DNA from: an uncultured Ruminococcus sp.
Lineage (GTDB): Bacteria > Bacillota > Clostridia > Oscillospirales > Ruminococcaceae
NCBI GenBank assembly: GCA_900539095.1
Contig: UQAR01000001.1
Span: 1 to 64,000, forward strand
Length of the DNA: 64,000 bases
Direction of reading: 5' to 3'
In this document: in pieces, positions 9,142 through 16,973 of the stretch
Numbering within the stretch: position 1 is the first letter of the stretch
Layout: every line of letters begins with the position of its first letter
Notes under the pieces: generated by a model
Database searches by the model: none
What the model was told of the DNA's origin: nothing
What the model saw: the letters and a program-made list of their open reading frames with translations, nothing else
Made by a program: the position numbers and the translations under genes

Positions 9142-9196
9142 TTTCACCTCGTCCTCTTGCTGCGTGTAATGGCAAAATGCCCCTTACACACTTTTA

Positions 9197-9937
9197 TCAG
9201 ATAGCCGAAAAGCCCTTTTCGTTTATCTTGTCCACAAGCTCTGCACCGCCGTTTTTCACGATAACGCCGTTTTCCATAACGTGAGCGGCGTCAACTGTGA
9301 GAGCCTCCAATATCCTTGTGCTGTGTGTTATAATAAGCAGTGAGCCGTGAACACGCTCTCTGTAAAGCTTTACGCCCTGTGAAACTGTCCTTACTGCGTC
9401 AACGTCAAGACCTGAGTCCGTTTCATCAAGTATAGCAAGCTTTGGTTCAAGCATGAGCATTTGCAGAATCTCTGCCTTTTTCTTCTCGCCGCCTGAAAAG
9501 CCCACGTTCAGATCTCTGTCTGCATAAGACTCGTCCATGTCGAGCAGTTTCATTGTTTCCGCAAGCTTTTTCTTGAAGTCCCACAATCTCAGACGTGTCT
9601 TTGTTTTCTGCTCCAGTGCACTTCTTATAAATGAACTGAGCGTAACTCCCGGCACTTCCAGCGGATTCTGGAACGACAGGAAAATTCCCTTTTTCGCACG
9701 CTCGTTCACGGGCATACCAACAATGCTCTCGCCGTCGAAAACTATGTCGCCCTCTGTTACCGTATATGCAGGGTTTCCTGTTATAGCATATCCCAGTGTG
9801 GATTTACCCGTGCCATTAGGTCCCATAAGAACATGAGTTTCGTCATTGTTCACCGTCAGGTCAACGCCGTGCAAAATCTCTTTTTCCCCAACACTTACAT
9901 GAAGTCCCGTTATTTTCAATAAATTACTGTTTTTCAT
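9197..9937 (-). CDS. sufC: Fe-S assembly ATPase SufC
   Basis: This is a 246-residue ABC-type ATPase without membrane segments. Walker A is GPNGTGKS at 39-46, the signature is FSGGEKKKAE (about 148-157) and Walker B is LAILDETDSGLD (about 168-179). ETDSGLD and SGGEKKK are diagnostic of SufC. It powers conformational change of the SufB-SufD scaffold. It is the first gene of the sufCBDSU operon and is preceded by its own promoter region. No Rrf2/SufR-type regulator gene is adjacent. Confidence 0.96.
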   Translation of the reverse strand: MKNSNLLKITGLHVSVGEKEILHGVDLTVNNDETHVLMGPNGTGKSTLGYAITGNPAYTVTEGDIVFDGESIVGMPVNERAKKGIFLSFQNPLEVPGVTLSSFIRSALEQKTKTRLRLWDFKKKLAETMKLLDMDESYADRDLNVGFSGGEKKKAEILQMLMLEPKLAILDETDSGLDVDAVRTVSQGVKLYRERVHGSLLIITHSTRILEALTVDAAHVMENGVIVKNGGAELVDKINEKGFSAI

Positions 9938-10027
9938 GATAGATTTCCTTTCCTCTATTGCCCGAAATATAAAACTTTATAAAACCTTATGACGCCTGCT
10001 GTCATGAGTTAGATGTTCCTAATAGAT

Positions 10028-10055
10028 ATTATACCACAAAAGTATATAAAATCAA
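10028..10055 (-). promoter_or_regulatory. Promoter of the suf operon
   Basis: On the minus strand TTGATT (10055-10050) and TATAAT (10033-10028) are 16 bases apart, about 90 bases before sufC. The start site would leave a leader of about 80 bases. Confidence 0.65.
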
Positions 10056-10131
10056 TAGGAATTTTCAACAAACTATTACCCTGAACTAACTCTTATCAAG
10101 CAATCATAACAAAAAAATTTTCAATTACCCC

Positions 10132-10160
10132 TTGACAAATAATATTATATGACGTATAAT
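10132..10160 (+). promoter_or_regulatory. Consensus promoter for padR with overlapping inverted repeat
   Basis: TTGACA (10132-10137) and TATAAT (10155-10160) are 17 bases apart, a full consensus match. An AT-rich inverted repeat, AATATTATAT (from 10140) and ATATAATATT (from about 10171), brackets the -10 element. It is a plausible PadR autoregulatory operator. Confidence 0.75.
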
Positions 10161-10236
10161 ATGTTCAACGATATAATATTGTAAAATCAATAATGCTCAC
10201 ATTGAGGGGATTTGACATAAAGAAAGGAGAGATAAA

Positions 10237-10560
10237 ATGGGCTTTCCTATCAGTGCAGGACTGCTTGATTCAATGGTCTTGTCGGTGGTAGACAGGGAAG
10301 ATACCTACGGCTATGAGATTACACAGTTCATACGCAGTGCGGTAGACGTGTCCGAATCGACATTGTATCCTGTGCTCAGACGGCTGCAAAAAAACGAGCT
10401 GCTTGAAACCTACGATAAGGAGTATATGGGCAGAAACAGACGTTACTATCATGTTACGCCCAAGGGGGAGGCAGCACTGGCGGAATATCGTCAGGAGTGG
10501 ACAAAGCATAAGAACATGGTAGACAGTATATTATTAGAAAAAGGTGGAGAAAATATATGA
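10237..10560 (+). CDS. PadR family transcriptional regulator
   Basis: The protein has 107 residues and one winged-helix DNA-binding domain of the short PadR type. Visible family features are the helix ending in DTYGYEITQFI (about 23-33), the recognition helix SESTLYPVLRRLQKN (about 43-57) and the wing RRYYHVTPKGEAAL (about 69-82). GAAAGGAGAG precedes ATG at 10237. Its stop overlaps the next start as ATGA, so it heads a four-gene operon with a DUF1700 protein, a DUF4097 protein and a PspC protein. This context is recurrent in Firmicutes and suggests a repressor controlling an envelope-associated module. Confidence 0.93.
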   Translation: MGFPISAGLLDSMVLSVVDREDTYGYEITQFIRSAVDVSESTLYPVLRRLQKNELLETYDKEYMGRNRRYYHVTPKGEAALAEYRQEWTKHKNMVDSILLEKGGENI

Positions 10561-11186
10561 ACAGACTTGAATATCTCACTGCGTTACGCAGACGCCTTGA
10601 AGAGGGCGGACTTGCGGAAGATGAAATAAATGACGCTCTGAGCTTTTATGAGGAGATATTCCTTGACGCAGGCTCAGCACACGAGGCTGAAACTGCCGCA
10701 AATCTCGGCACGCCTGAGGAGCTTGCAAACAAGATATTGCAAGACAGCGGTATCCATGCACAAGGTGACGCTGTGTTCCAAATGGAATCAGCAACCGACC
10801 CATCTGCGGCTCAGTCCGCAGAACCAGACAGCCGACCACAAAGCGGCTCGCTTGCAAAACTTATCGTGCTTATAATAACAAGCCCTATATGGTTCAGCAT
10901 TATGTGTGCACTTGCCGCAGTGGCATTGGCGATACTCGCCGCACTCATATCCATTATAATCACAGTTTTCGTGGTGGGCTTTTCGCTGACCATTGGCGGA
11001 ATAGTCACACTTTTTACAGTATACCCCGCAGGAATCGTACTTATCGGTGCAGGACTTATTTGTATCGGACTTGGCGGTCTGATAGTAACGCCTATCATAA
11101 GAGGGATATGGCACGGCTGTGTGAGCCTTTTCAACAAATTCACAGACTTTGTCCATAAACTTATAAACTCAAAGGCGGTGGCATAA
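10557..11186 (+). CDS. DUF1700 (HAAS-domain) membrane protein
   Basis: The protein has 209 residues. Residues 1-65 hold the helical HAAS region typical of DUF1700 (LTALRRRLE, then an acidic helix with YEEIFLDAG and LGTPEELANKI). A polar linker follows, and from about 100 to 185 there are three or four strongly hydrophobic segments. HAAS proteins often accompany PadR regulators and DUF4097 proteins and are thought to act in membrane signalling; no enzymatic role is known. The start overlaps the padR stop by four bases and the stop overlaps the next start as TAATG, so the three genes are translationally coupled. Confidence 0.85.
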   Translation: MNRLEYLTALRRRLEEGGLAEDEINDALSFYEEIFLDAGSAHEAETAANLGTPEELANKILQDSGIHAQGDAVFQMESATDPSAAQSAEPDSRPQSGSLAKLIVLIITSPIWFSIMCALAAVALAILAALISIIITVFVVGFSLTIGGIVTLFTVYPAGIVLIGAGLICIGLGGLIVTPIIRGIWHGCVSLFNKFTDFVHKLINSKAVA

Positions 11187-12010
11187 TGGCAAAATATGAT
11201 AACACAGGGGATAAAAAACGCAGACGTTTCCCTGTTTTCCTGACGATACTTATTATCGGCATCGTGCTTATGGTGGTCGGTGCAGTGCTTATACAGATAA
11301 CAAACACCAAAAGCTTAGGCAAGCGTTATTCCTATGATGAGAATTTCGACGGCGGCACCATAGCAAATATCGACATAGATTTTGCCGCAGGAGCTATTAA
11401 CATCAAAAAAAGCAGCGATGAAAATATCCACATCACAGGCAAGAATATCCCTGAAAAGCTCAACTTTGCCGCATCTGACGGAAAACTTCAGGTCAAGACT
11501 GCCGACAGCTTTTTGCATCTTAACGGCGGATATGTTTCCTTTGACGGCAGTGAACCTGAGCTGACAATAGAACTTCCCGAAAAGCAGTTCGACACAGTGC
11601 TCATCGACGCAGGAGCAGGAAAAATGACGCTTTCCGACCTGACCTGCACGAAACTTGACATTGATTTCGGAGCAGGCAGCTCAGAGATAACAAACGTCAC
11701 CTGCACTGACGAGGCAGATCTTGACATGGGTGTAGGAAAAACAGTTTTCAAAAACTGCACCTTCAACGATTCAGACTTTGACTGCGGTATCGGCGAAACA
11801 GATTTCACGGGAAAACTGCTTGGGGACGCTGAGATAGACGGCGGCATAGGCAGCATAAGGTTTGATATCGACGGTTTCAGAGATGACTATAAGATCGATT
11901 CAGACGGCAGCGTAAAGATCAGCAGTTCGTCATCAGAAAGCGAACTTCCATACAAAATAAAACTTGATGTTGACAATGGTATCGGCGAAGTTTCGCTGAA
12001 TTTCAGATAA
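11186..12010 (+). CDS. DUF4097 family beta-repeat protein, membrane anchored
   Basis: The protein has 274 residues. It has a basic N-terminus (KKRRRF), one transmembrane helix at about 15-37, and then an extracytoplasmic region of short repeated beta units such as LDIDFGAGSSEI, LDMGVGKTVF and FDCGIGETDF. These units are the hallmark of the DUF4097 beta-solenoid. The function is unknown; such proteins are usually co-encoded with PadR/DUF1700 or PspC, as here. No signal peptidase site is evident, so the helix probably stays as an anchor. Confidence 0.85.
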   Translation: MAKYDNTGDKKRRRFPVFLTILIIGIVLMVVGAVLIQITNTKSLGKRYSYDENFDGGTIANIDIDFAAGAINIKKSSDENIHITGKNIPEKLNFAASDGKLQVKTADSFLHLNGGYVSFDGSEPELTIELPEKQFDTVLIDAGAGKMTLSDLTCTKLDIDFGAGSSEITNVTCTDEADLDMGVGKTVFKNCTFNDSDFDCGIGETDFTGKLLGDAEIDGGIGSIRFDIDGFRDDYKIDSDGSVKISSSSSESELPYKIKLDVDNGIGEVSLNFR

Positions 12011-12022
12011 GGAGTGGTAAAA

Positions 12023-12205
12023 ATGGCAAAACAACTTTACAAATTGAGAGACGGCAGAATAATTTCCGGCGTGTGTGCAGGTCTTGCGGAGTATTTCAAC
12101 ATTGACGTGAACATCGTGCGGATATGTACTGTGGTCATAGGCTGTGCAGGGGGTGCGGGCGTTATCGCATACATTGCGGCGGCAATGCTCTTGCCTGAGA
12201 AATAA
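12023..12205 (+). CDS. PspC domain membrane protein
   Basis: The protein has 60 residues and covers a single PspC domain: KLYKLRDGRIISGVCAG-type start (residues 4-19), LAEYFNIDVNIVRI, then a hydrophobic helix ending AAAMLLPEK. ATG at 12023 is chosen because GGAGTGG lies just upstream; an in-frame GTG at 12014 is part of the spacer. PspC-type proteins sit in the membrane and take part in envelope stress responses. It is the last gene of the padR operon, and a terminator follows. Confidence 0.9.
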   Translation: MAKQLYKLRDGRIISGVCAGLAEYFNIDVNIVRICTVVIGCAGGAGVIAYIAAAMLLPEK

Positions 12206-12219
12206 ACAGATATAAACGC

Positions 12220-12258
12220 AAAAACACGGTCGGATATCGTTCCAACCGTGTTTTTTTC
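12220..12258 (+). terminator. Terminator of the padR-pspC operon
   Basis: AAAACACGGT and ACCGTGTTT pair around a 15-base loop and are followed by seven T residues. Confidence 0.9.
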
Positions 12259-12302
12259 TGCCTTAACGAATATTTTTTCTGTTCATGAAAGTATGTTATC
12301 TC

Positions 12303-12396
12303 TGCACAAATCTGCCCACGAGATTTTGTGCAAACAAATGTTTTTATATTTAATTTGGCAACATTTTATTATTTGTTGCATTTTTTATGCAACAAA
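12303..12396 (+). promoter_or_regulatory. Two hairpins upstream of the lysis cassette
   Basis: The 226-base gap holds two inverted repeats: GCACAAATCT / AGATTTTGTGC near 12303-12332 and a perfect TTTGTTGCAT / ATGCAACAAA at 12372-12396. The second ends 36 bases before the first lysis gene. I see no strong sigma-A promoter, so expression may need a special factor or these hairpins may be operators or leader structures. Confidence 0.5.
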
Positions 12397-12431
12397 CCGC
12401 CGCTTTTTCGGGATAAGTAGGAGGTGATAAA

Positions 12432-12665
12432 ATGGAGGCAATATTAGCAGCATTCATAGCAGCTGCCGCAAGCATAGCCTGTCAGCTTATAATAGCTCAT
12501 TCTGGTGCAAAAGAGAACAAAAAGTCACAGGAGGCGACCGAGCGGCTTATTATATATAGGATAGATAGGCTTGAAAAAACCGTTTCGGAGCACAACGCAC
12601 TTATTTCGAGAATGGCGGCTGCGGAACAAAAGATAACAGACATGGAAAGGGAGAGATATTCATGA
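12432..12665 (+). CDS. Small phage-type membrane/coiled-coil protein, lysis cassette gene 1
   Basis: The protein has 77 residues. Residues 3-23 are an alanine-rich hydrophobic helix. Residues 28-75 are charged and heptad-like (ATERLIIYRIDRLEKTVSEH), so one membrane anchor is followed by a coiled coil. Small proteins of this build lie just before holins in many Gram-positive phage lysis cassettes; I cannot assign it to one family with certainty. AGGAGGTGA before ATG is a near-perfect ribosome-binding site. Its stop overlaps the next gene as ATGA. No other phage structural or integration gene is present. Confidence 0.7.
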   Translation: MEAILAAFIAAAASIACQLIIAHSGAKENKKSQEATERLIIYRIDRLEKTVSEHNALISRMAAAEQKITDMERERYS

Positions 12666-12859
12666 AAGAAAGAATCGCAAAACTCATTGACGTAAAATCC
12701 ATTGTGACGCTGCTTATGACCAGTGTTTTCTGTATCCTCACGCTGAAAGGCATTGTGAGCGGAGAGCAGTTCATAACCGTTTTCACAGTGGTGATATCAT
12801 TCTATTTCGGCGTTCAAACGGCAAAAAAGTCGGGAGGTGACAGCAATGGAAAAAGCTAA
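12662..12859 (+). CDS. Putative holin, lysis cassette gene 2
   Basis: The protein has 65 residues with two predicted membrane segments at about 12-30 and 36-53, a short turn between them (KGIVSGEQ), and a polar lysine-rich tail. Size, topology and position directly before an endolysin gene match class II-type phage holins, which make lesions in the membrane so that an enzyme lacking a signal peptide can reach the wall. It overlaps its neighbours on both sides (4 bases and 14 bases), so the three genes are one translational unit. Confidence 0.75.
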   Translation: MKERIAKLIDVKSIVTLLMTSVFCILTLKGIVSGEQFITVFTVVISFYFGVQTAKKSGGDSNGKS

Positions 12860-13718
12860 GGGCATAGATGTATCCCACTGGCAGGGGATAGTGGATTTTG
12901 AAAAAGTCCGTGCACAGGGTTACACCTTCGTGATGATAAACGCAGGCTACGGCAAATATGCAGGACAAAAAGACGAAAGCTTTGAACGCAACTACGCCGC
13001 CGCAAAAAAGGCAGAGCTTGACGTTGGTGCATACTGGTATTCCTACGCACTCACCGAGGCTGACGCACTTGCAGAGGCGAAAACATTCCTTGACGCTGTG
13101 AAAGGCAAAAAGTTTGAATATCCACTCGCCTTTGATATCGAGGACGCCTCACAAAGCGAGCTGCCAAACGCCGCCATAAACAAAATGATAACTGCTTTTT
13201 GCGGTCATCTTGAAAGCAAGGGCTACTATACCGCTGTTTACAGCTATGCAGATTTTCTCAAACGCAAGGTGTCAGACACCGTAAAAAACCGCTTTGACAT
13301 TTGGGTCGCTCACTTTGACGTTGCAAAGCCTGCCGCCGAGAACTACGGCATATGGCAGTATACAAACAAAGGCACTGTGAACGGCGTTCAAAGCCGCTGC
13401 GACTGCAACTACGCCTATAGGGATTACCCTGCAATAATAAAAGAAAAGGGTCTTAACCTTTACGCCCCAGCCGCAAAAGTCCTTGATACCACAGGATATA
13501 AAAAAGGCGACAAAGGCAACGGCGTGCTTGCACTGAAATATCTCCTCATGCTTGCAAAGAAAAATGGTCTGCACAAGAACGCCCTTGACAAAAACGGTAT
13601 CTTCGGCGTCGGCACAAAAAAAGCCGTGAACAGTATACTCAAAGCCCACGGCTATTCACAAAACGGCATAGCAGGCAAAAAGTTCATTGACCTCATTGGC
13701 AATGAACTTCTAAAATAA
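12846..13718 (+). CDS. GH25 muramidase (endolysin) with C-terminal wall-binding domain
   Basis: The protein has 290 residues. Residues 5-190 form a GH25 lysozyme domain: GIDVSHWQG with Asp8, and FDIED with Asp97 and Glu99 as the catalytic acid pair, then WQYTNKGTVNGV (about 178). Residues 208-288 look like a peptidoglycan-binding domain (YKKGDKGNGVLALKYLL, then FGVGTKKAVNSIL). It would cleave the beta-1,4 bond between N-acetylmuramic acid and N-acetylglucosamine. There is no signal peptide, which fits holin-dependent export. ATG at 12846 follows GGAGGTGA; a GTG at 12837 is inside that site. It is either a prophage remnant or a domesticated lysis module. Confidence 0.92.
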   Translation: MEKAKGIDVSHWQGIVDFEKVRAQGYTFVMINAGYGKYAGQKDESFERNYAAAKKAELDVGAYWYSYALTEADALAEAKTFLDAVKGKKFEYPLAFDIEDASQSELPNAAINKMITAFCGHLESKGYYTAVYSYADFLKRKVSDTVKNRFDIWVAHFDVAKPAAENYGIWQYTNKGTVNGVQSRCDCNYAYRDYPAIIKEKGLNLYAPAAKVLDTTGYKKGDKGNGVLALKYLLMLAKKNGLHKNALDKNGIFGVGTKKAVNSILKAHGYSQNGIAGKKFIDLIGNELLK

Positions 13719-13739
13719 CCACAAACCATAGTCACACTT

Positions 13740-13762
13740 GTAGGTGCGAACAGTTCTCCCGC
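13740..13762. repeat. Dispersed palindrome, truncated copy 3
   Basis: GTAGGTGCGAACAG is followed by TTCTCCCGC. It matches the family in the left arm but has a damaged right arm. It lies between the endolysin gene and the rplQ terminator. Confidence 0.6.
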
Positions 13763-13794
13763 ATATCTTGATACCAATGCCCAAATATAAGCAC

Positions 13795-13828
13795 ATAAAA
13801 AAGGCTGTACCCCTACGGATACAGCCTT
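13795..13828 (-). terminator. Terminator of the S10-spc-alpha superoperon
   Basis: Read on the minus strand, AAGGCTGTA and TACAGCC pair and are followed by TTTTTTAT, 20 bases after the rplQ stop. Confidence 0.92.
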
Positions 13829-13847
13829 GAATATTATGCAAAATTTA

Positions 13848-14189
13848 TTAAACCAACTGAATGATAGCCATCTCAGCAGCGTCGCCACGACGTGGTCCGA
13901 TCTTGATGATCTTTGTATAGCCGCCGTTTCTGCCCTCATATGAAGGTGCAATGTTGTCAAACAGCTTTTTAGCTACGTCTTCCTTTGTTACATAAGAAAG
14001 TACCTGACGCTTTGAGTGAAGGTCGCCTGCCTTGCCGAGAGTAATCATTTTCTCAGTCATAGCAGCAACTTCCTTAGCTCTTGTTACAGTGGTTTCAATC
14101 TTACCGTTTTCGAGAAGATAAGTAACCATAGCTCTGAGCATTGCTTTTCTCTGGTCGCTAGTTCTTCCCAGCTTTCTTGTGCCTGGCAT
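13848..14189 (-). CDS. rplQ: 50S ribosomal protein L17
   Basis: The protein has 113 residues and starts MPGTRKLGRTSDQRKAMLR, the usual L17 N-terminus, with a KIIKIGPRRGDAAEMAIIQL C-terminal strand. It binds 23S rRNA near the exit tunnel. It follows rpoA by 18 bases and is the last gene of the superoperon, ending just before the terminator. Confidence 0.97.
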   Translation of the reverse strand: MPGTRKLGRTSDQRKAMLRAMVTYLLENGKIETTVTRAKEVAAMTEKMITLGKAGDLHSKRQVLSYVTKEDVAKKLFDNIAPSYEGRNGGYTKIIKIGPRRGDAAEMAIIQLV

Positions 14190-14207
14190 AGATTTTCACT
14201 CCTTACT

Positions 14208-15167
14208 TTAATTATCGTCCTCTGAATTAAGGTCGTAACCCAATGAATGAAGTTTCTCCTTGACCTCGTCAAATGACTTCTTACCAAGGTTTCTTACCTT
14301 CATCATTTCTTCAGCAGACTTTTCAATCAAATCGTTAACCGTGTTAATTCCTGCACGTTTCAGACAGTTAAATGAACGCACAGATAAGTCAAGTTCCTCA
14401 ATGGTCATCTCAAGGATCTTTTCCTTGCCCTTTTCGTCCTTTTCAACCATCATCTCTACAACATTGGTCTCTTCAGAGAGATCAACAAAGAGATTCAGAT
14501 GCTCGTTGAGGAGTTTGGCTGCCATTGATACAGCTTCCTTAGCGGAGATAGTACCGTCGGTCCAAACCTCCAATGTCAGCTTATCAAAGTCGGTGATCTG
14601 TCCAACACGAGTGTTGTCCACCGTGAAGTTCACCTTTAATACAGGCGTATAAATACTGTCTACTGCAATAACACCGATAGGGGCATTAGGCATAAGAGCC
14701 TTGTTCTTTTCCGCAGAAACATATCCACGGCCTCTGTCGATGACAATTTCCATATAAAGCTTTGCACCAGGTCCCAGAGTTGCAATGTGCATATCAGGAA
14801 CAAGAATGTCCACTTCAGAATCAGTCTTGATGTCGCCGGCAGTGACAACGCACTCGCCCTCGGCCTCAATGTAGATCGTCTTAGGACCTTCACCGTAAAG
14901 CTTTGCAGTTAAACCCTTGAGGTTAAGAATGATCTCAGTAACATCTTCCTTAACTCCGGGAATTGTTGATAGTTCGTGGTGTACACCGTCGATCTTTACC
15001 GATGTAACGGCGACGCCTGGCAAAGAGGAGAGCAGTACACGTCTCAGACTGTTTCCGAGCGTAATACCATAGCCACGCTCCAGAGGTTCGAGAATAAACT
15101 TGCCGTATGTTCCGTTGCTCTTTAGCTCGGCTGTTTCGATTTCAGGCTTTTCTATTTTTTCAAGCAT
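14208..15167 (-). CDS. rpoA: DNA-directed RNA polymerase subunit alpha
   Basis: The protein has 319 residues. The N-terminal assembly domain (1-230) has FILEPLERGYGITLGNSLRRVLLSS split by family motifs at about 25-49, and the C-terminal domain (about 250-315) has LDLSVRSFNCLKRAGI with NLGKKSFDEVKEKL. It dimerises to seed core polymerase and contacts UP elements and activators. GGAGGG lies upstream of ATG at 15167. A 131-base gap separates it from rpsD and carries a possible weak internal promoter (TTGATA, 18 bases, TGTAAT), so rpoA-rplQ may be boosted independently. Confidence 0.98.
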   Translation of the reverse strand: MLEKIEKPEIETAELKSNGTYGKFILEPLERGYGITLGNSLRRVLLSSLPGVAVTSVKIDGVHHELSTIPGVKEDVTEIILNLKGLTAKLYGEGPKTIYIEAEGECVVTAGDIKTDSEVDILVPDMHIATLGPGAKLYMEIVIDRGRGYVSAEKNKALMPNAPIGVIAVDSIYTPVLKVNFTVDNTRVGQITDFDKLTLEVWTDGTISAKEAVSMAAKLLNEHLNLFVDLSEETNVVEMMVEKDEKGKEKILEMTIEELDLSVRSFNCLKRAGINTVNDLIEKSAEEMMKVRNLGKKSFDEVKEKLHSLGYDLNSEDDN

Positions 15168-15298
15168 TTATGACCCTCCTGTTTTCAAACTCGATTGTTT
15201 TATATGATCTATTACACATACACTTCCAAAAACATATCAAGTATTTCTCCGATACGCACCCTTGCAGAGTGCATACCGAGAGAACCACTATCAATACA

Positions 15299-15895
15299 TT
15301 ATTTAGAATACAACTCGACGATGAGGTGCTCCTCGATGTCATAGTCAAGGTCTTCCTTAACAGGCATACGCAGAACCTTAGCTGTCTGGTTGTCCTTGTT
15401 TACCTCAAGCCATGTAGGAGCTGCCTTTGAAGCATTTGCCTCAATGATCTGCTTGAACTTCTCGCTCTTCTTGCTGTTATCCTTCAGTGAGATAACGTCG
15501 CCTTCCTTGATTCTGTAGGAAGGAATGTCAACTCTCTTGCCGTTAACAAGATAGTGACCGTGAACAACGAGCTGACGAGCCTCTCTTCTTGTCATTGAAA
15601 GACCCATTCTGTATACAACGTTGTCAAGTCTTGATTCGAGAAGAGTAATAAGGTTAGCACCAGCCTGACCCTCCATCTTCTCAGCAAGCTCGAACAGGTG
15701 ACGGAACTGCTTCTCAAGAACGCCATAAATGAACTTGAGCTTCTGCTTTTCCTTCAGCTGCATACCGTATTCTGAAACTTTCTTTCTCTTGTTAGCGTTA
15801 GGATCACGCTTTGTTTCCTTAGCGATACCCATAACTGCTGGGCTGATTCCGAGAGATTTACATCTCTTGAGTATTGGTTCTCTATTTACTGCCAT
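15299..15895 (-). CDS. rpsD: 30S ribosomal protein S4
   Basis: The protein has 198 residues with the S4 RNA-binding domain at about 88-150 (LESRLDNVVYRMGL, ARQLVVHGHYLVNGK). It starts MAVNREPILKRCKSLG, so it lacks the four-cysteine zinc N-terminus that some bacterial S4 proteins carry. It nucleates 30S assembly. Its upstream gap holds a structured RNA that may be an S4 autoregulatory site. Confidence 0.97.
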   Translation of the reverse strand: MAVNREPILKRCKSLGISPAVMGIAKETKRDPNANKRKKVSEYGMQLKEKQKLKFIYGVLEKQFRHLFELAEKMEGQAGANLITLLESRLDNVVYRMGLSMTRREARQLVVHGHYLVNGKRVDIPSYRIKEGDVISLKDNSKKSEKFKQIIEANASKAAPTWLEVNKDNQTAKVLRMPVKEDLDYDIEEHLIVELYSK

Positions 15896-15923
15896 AGTAA
15901 ATACCTCCGTTTTCTAAAATGTT

Positions 15924-15975
15924 ATCGGGTCTTAGCCGAATTGCTTACCCGACTTTGAGTAAACTACAAACTCAA
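15924..15975 (-). promoter_or_regulatory. Structured leader before rpsD, candidate S4 autoregulatory site
   Basis: In the 93-base gap between rpsK and rpsD the minus strand forms two perfect stems. TTGAGT/ACTCAA spans 15975-15955 and TCGGGT/ACCCGA spans about 15952-15925, closing a loop with AAGC and GGCTAAG. S4 controls its own translation through such leaders in several phyla, so a protein-binding role is plausible but unproven here. Confidence 0.5.
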
Positions 15976-15988
15976 ATTACCTAATGAA

Positions 15989-16387
15989 CTATACACGTCT
16001 TCTCTTTGGAGGACGGCATCCGTTGTGAGGGATCGGAGTTACATCCTTGATAAGTCTAACTTCAAGATCCTCTGACTGCAAAGCTCTGATAGCAGCCTCA
16101 CGGCCAGCACCAGGTCCCTTTACAAATACTTCAACTGTTTTAAGACCATGCTCCTTAGCAGCTCTTGCAGCAGTTTCAGCAGCTGTCTGAGCAGCGAATG
16201 GAGTAGACTTCTTAGAACCTCTGAATCCAAGTCCGCCGGCTGATGCCCAAGAAATAGCATTGCCCTGCATATCTGTAATAGTTACGATAGTGTTGTTAAA
16301 AGTAGACTGGATATGAACCTGTCCCTGTTCAATGTTCTTTCTTTCACGACGACGACGGATAGTAGTCTTCTTCTTAGCCTGAGCCAT
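15989..16387 (-). CDS. rpsK: 30S ribosomal protein S11
   Basis: The protein has 132 residues. Conserved S11 blocks are visible: HIQSTFNNTIVTITD (about 26-40), GFRGSKKSTPFAAQ and the C-terminal DVTPIPHNGCRPPKRRRV. It forms part of the 30S platform and contacts mRNA near the Shine-Dalgarno helix. It starts 14 bases after rpsM. Confidence 0.98.
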   Translation of the reverse strand: MAQAKKKTTIRRRRERKNIEQGQVHIQSTFNNTIVTITDMQGNAISWASAGGLGFRGSKKSTPFAAQTAAETAARAAKEHGLKTVEVFVKGPGAGREAAIRALQSEDLEVRLIKDVTPIPHNGCRPPKRRRV

Positions 16388-16401
16388 TGTTCACACCCTC
16401 C

Positions 16402-16770
16402 TTACTTCTTCTTATTAGCGATTGTCTTTACAGGACCCTTACGAGTTCTTGCGTTGGTCTTTGTTCTCTGACCTCTTACAGGCAGACCTCTTCTGTGACG
16501 AAGACCACGATAACAACCGATTTCTGTCAATCTCTTGATATTGAGTGCAACATTTCTTCTGAGGTCACCCTCAACTGTGATGTTGTGATCAATATATTCA
16601 CGCAATTTAGCTACATCGTCCTCAGACATATCCTTAACTCTTGTGTCAGGATTTACGCCTGTTTCATTAAGAATCTTAGTAGCAGTCTTCTGACCTATAC
16701 CATAGATATAAGTAAGAGCAATTTCAATTCTCTTATCCTTTGGCAGGTCGATACCAGCAATACGAGCCAT
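16402..16770 (-). CDS. rpsM: 30S ribosomal protein S13
   Basis: The protein has 122 residues, MARIAGIDLPKDKRIEIALTY at the start and RGLPVRGQRTKTNARTRKG near the end, with a basic tail. It bridges the 30S head to the 50S subunit and touches P-site tRNA. It follows rpmJ in the normal alpha-operon order. Confidence 0.98.
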   Translation of the reverse strand: MARIAGIDLPKDKRIEIALTYIYGIGQKTATKILNETGVNPDTRVKDMSEDDVAKLREYIDHNITVEGDLRRNVALNIKRLTEIGCYRGLRHRRGLPVRGQRTKTNARTRKGPVKTIANKKK

Positions 16771-16799
16771 TATTTAGCTGCACCTCCATTATTGGTTTG

Positions 16800-16913
16800 T
16801 TAGCCCTGACGTTGTTTGTGCTTAGGATTCTGGCAGATTACCATAACCTTGCCTTTTCTCTTGATTACCTTGCACTTCTCGCAGATAGGCTTAACTGAAG
16901 GTCTTACTTTCAT
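16800..16913 (-). CDS. rpmJ: 50S ribosomal protein L36, zinc-binding form
   Basis: This is a 37-residue protein read from ATG at 16913 to TAA at 16802-16800, preceded by AAAGGAGG. It starts MKVRPSVKPICEKCKVIKR. Cys11, Cys14, Cys27 and His32 form the CCCH zinc site of the zinc-dependent form. It lies between infA and rpsM, its usual place in Firmicutes. Confidence 0.96.
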   Translation of the reverse strand: MKVRPSVKPICEKCKVIKRKGKVMVICQNPKHKQRQG

Positions 16914-16973
16914 TGAAATACCTCCTTTGAATTTAGCGACAAGAATTAAAAATTCTTAAACTTACGGGAAAGC

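Noticed and set aside
10576..11156. Antisense open frames over the DUF1700 gene
   Set aside because: They are shadows of a real gene in other frames; no ribosome-binding site and unlikely composition.
12432..13718. Complete prophage
   Set aside because: Only lysis genes are present; no integrase, capsid, tail or attachment site is visible nearby.
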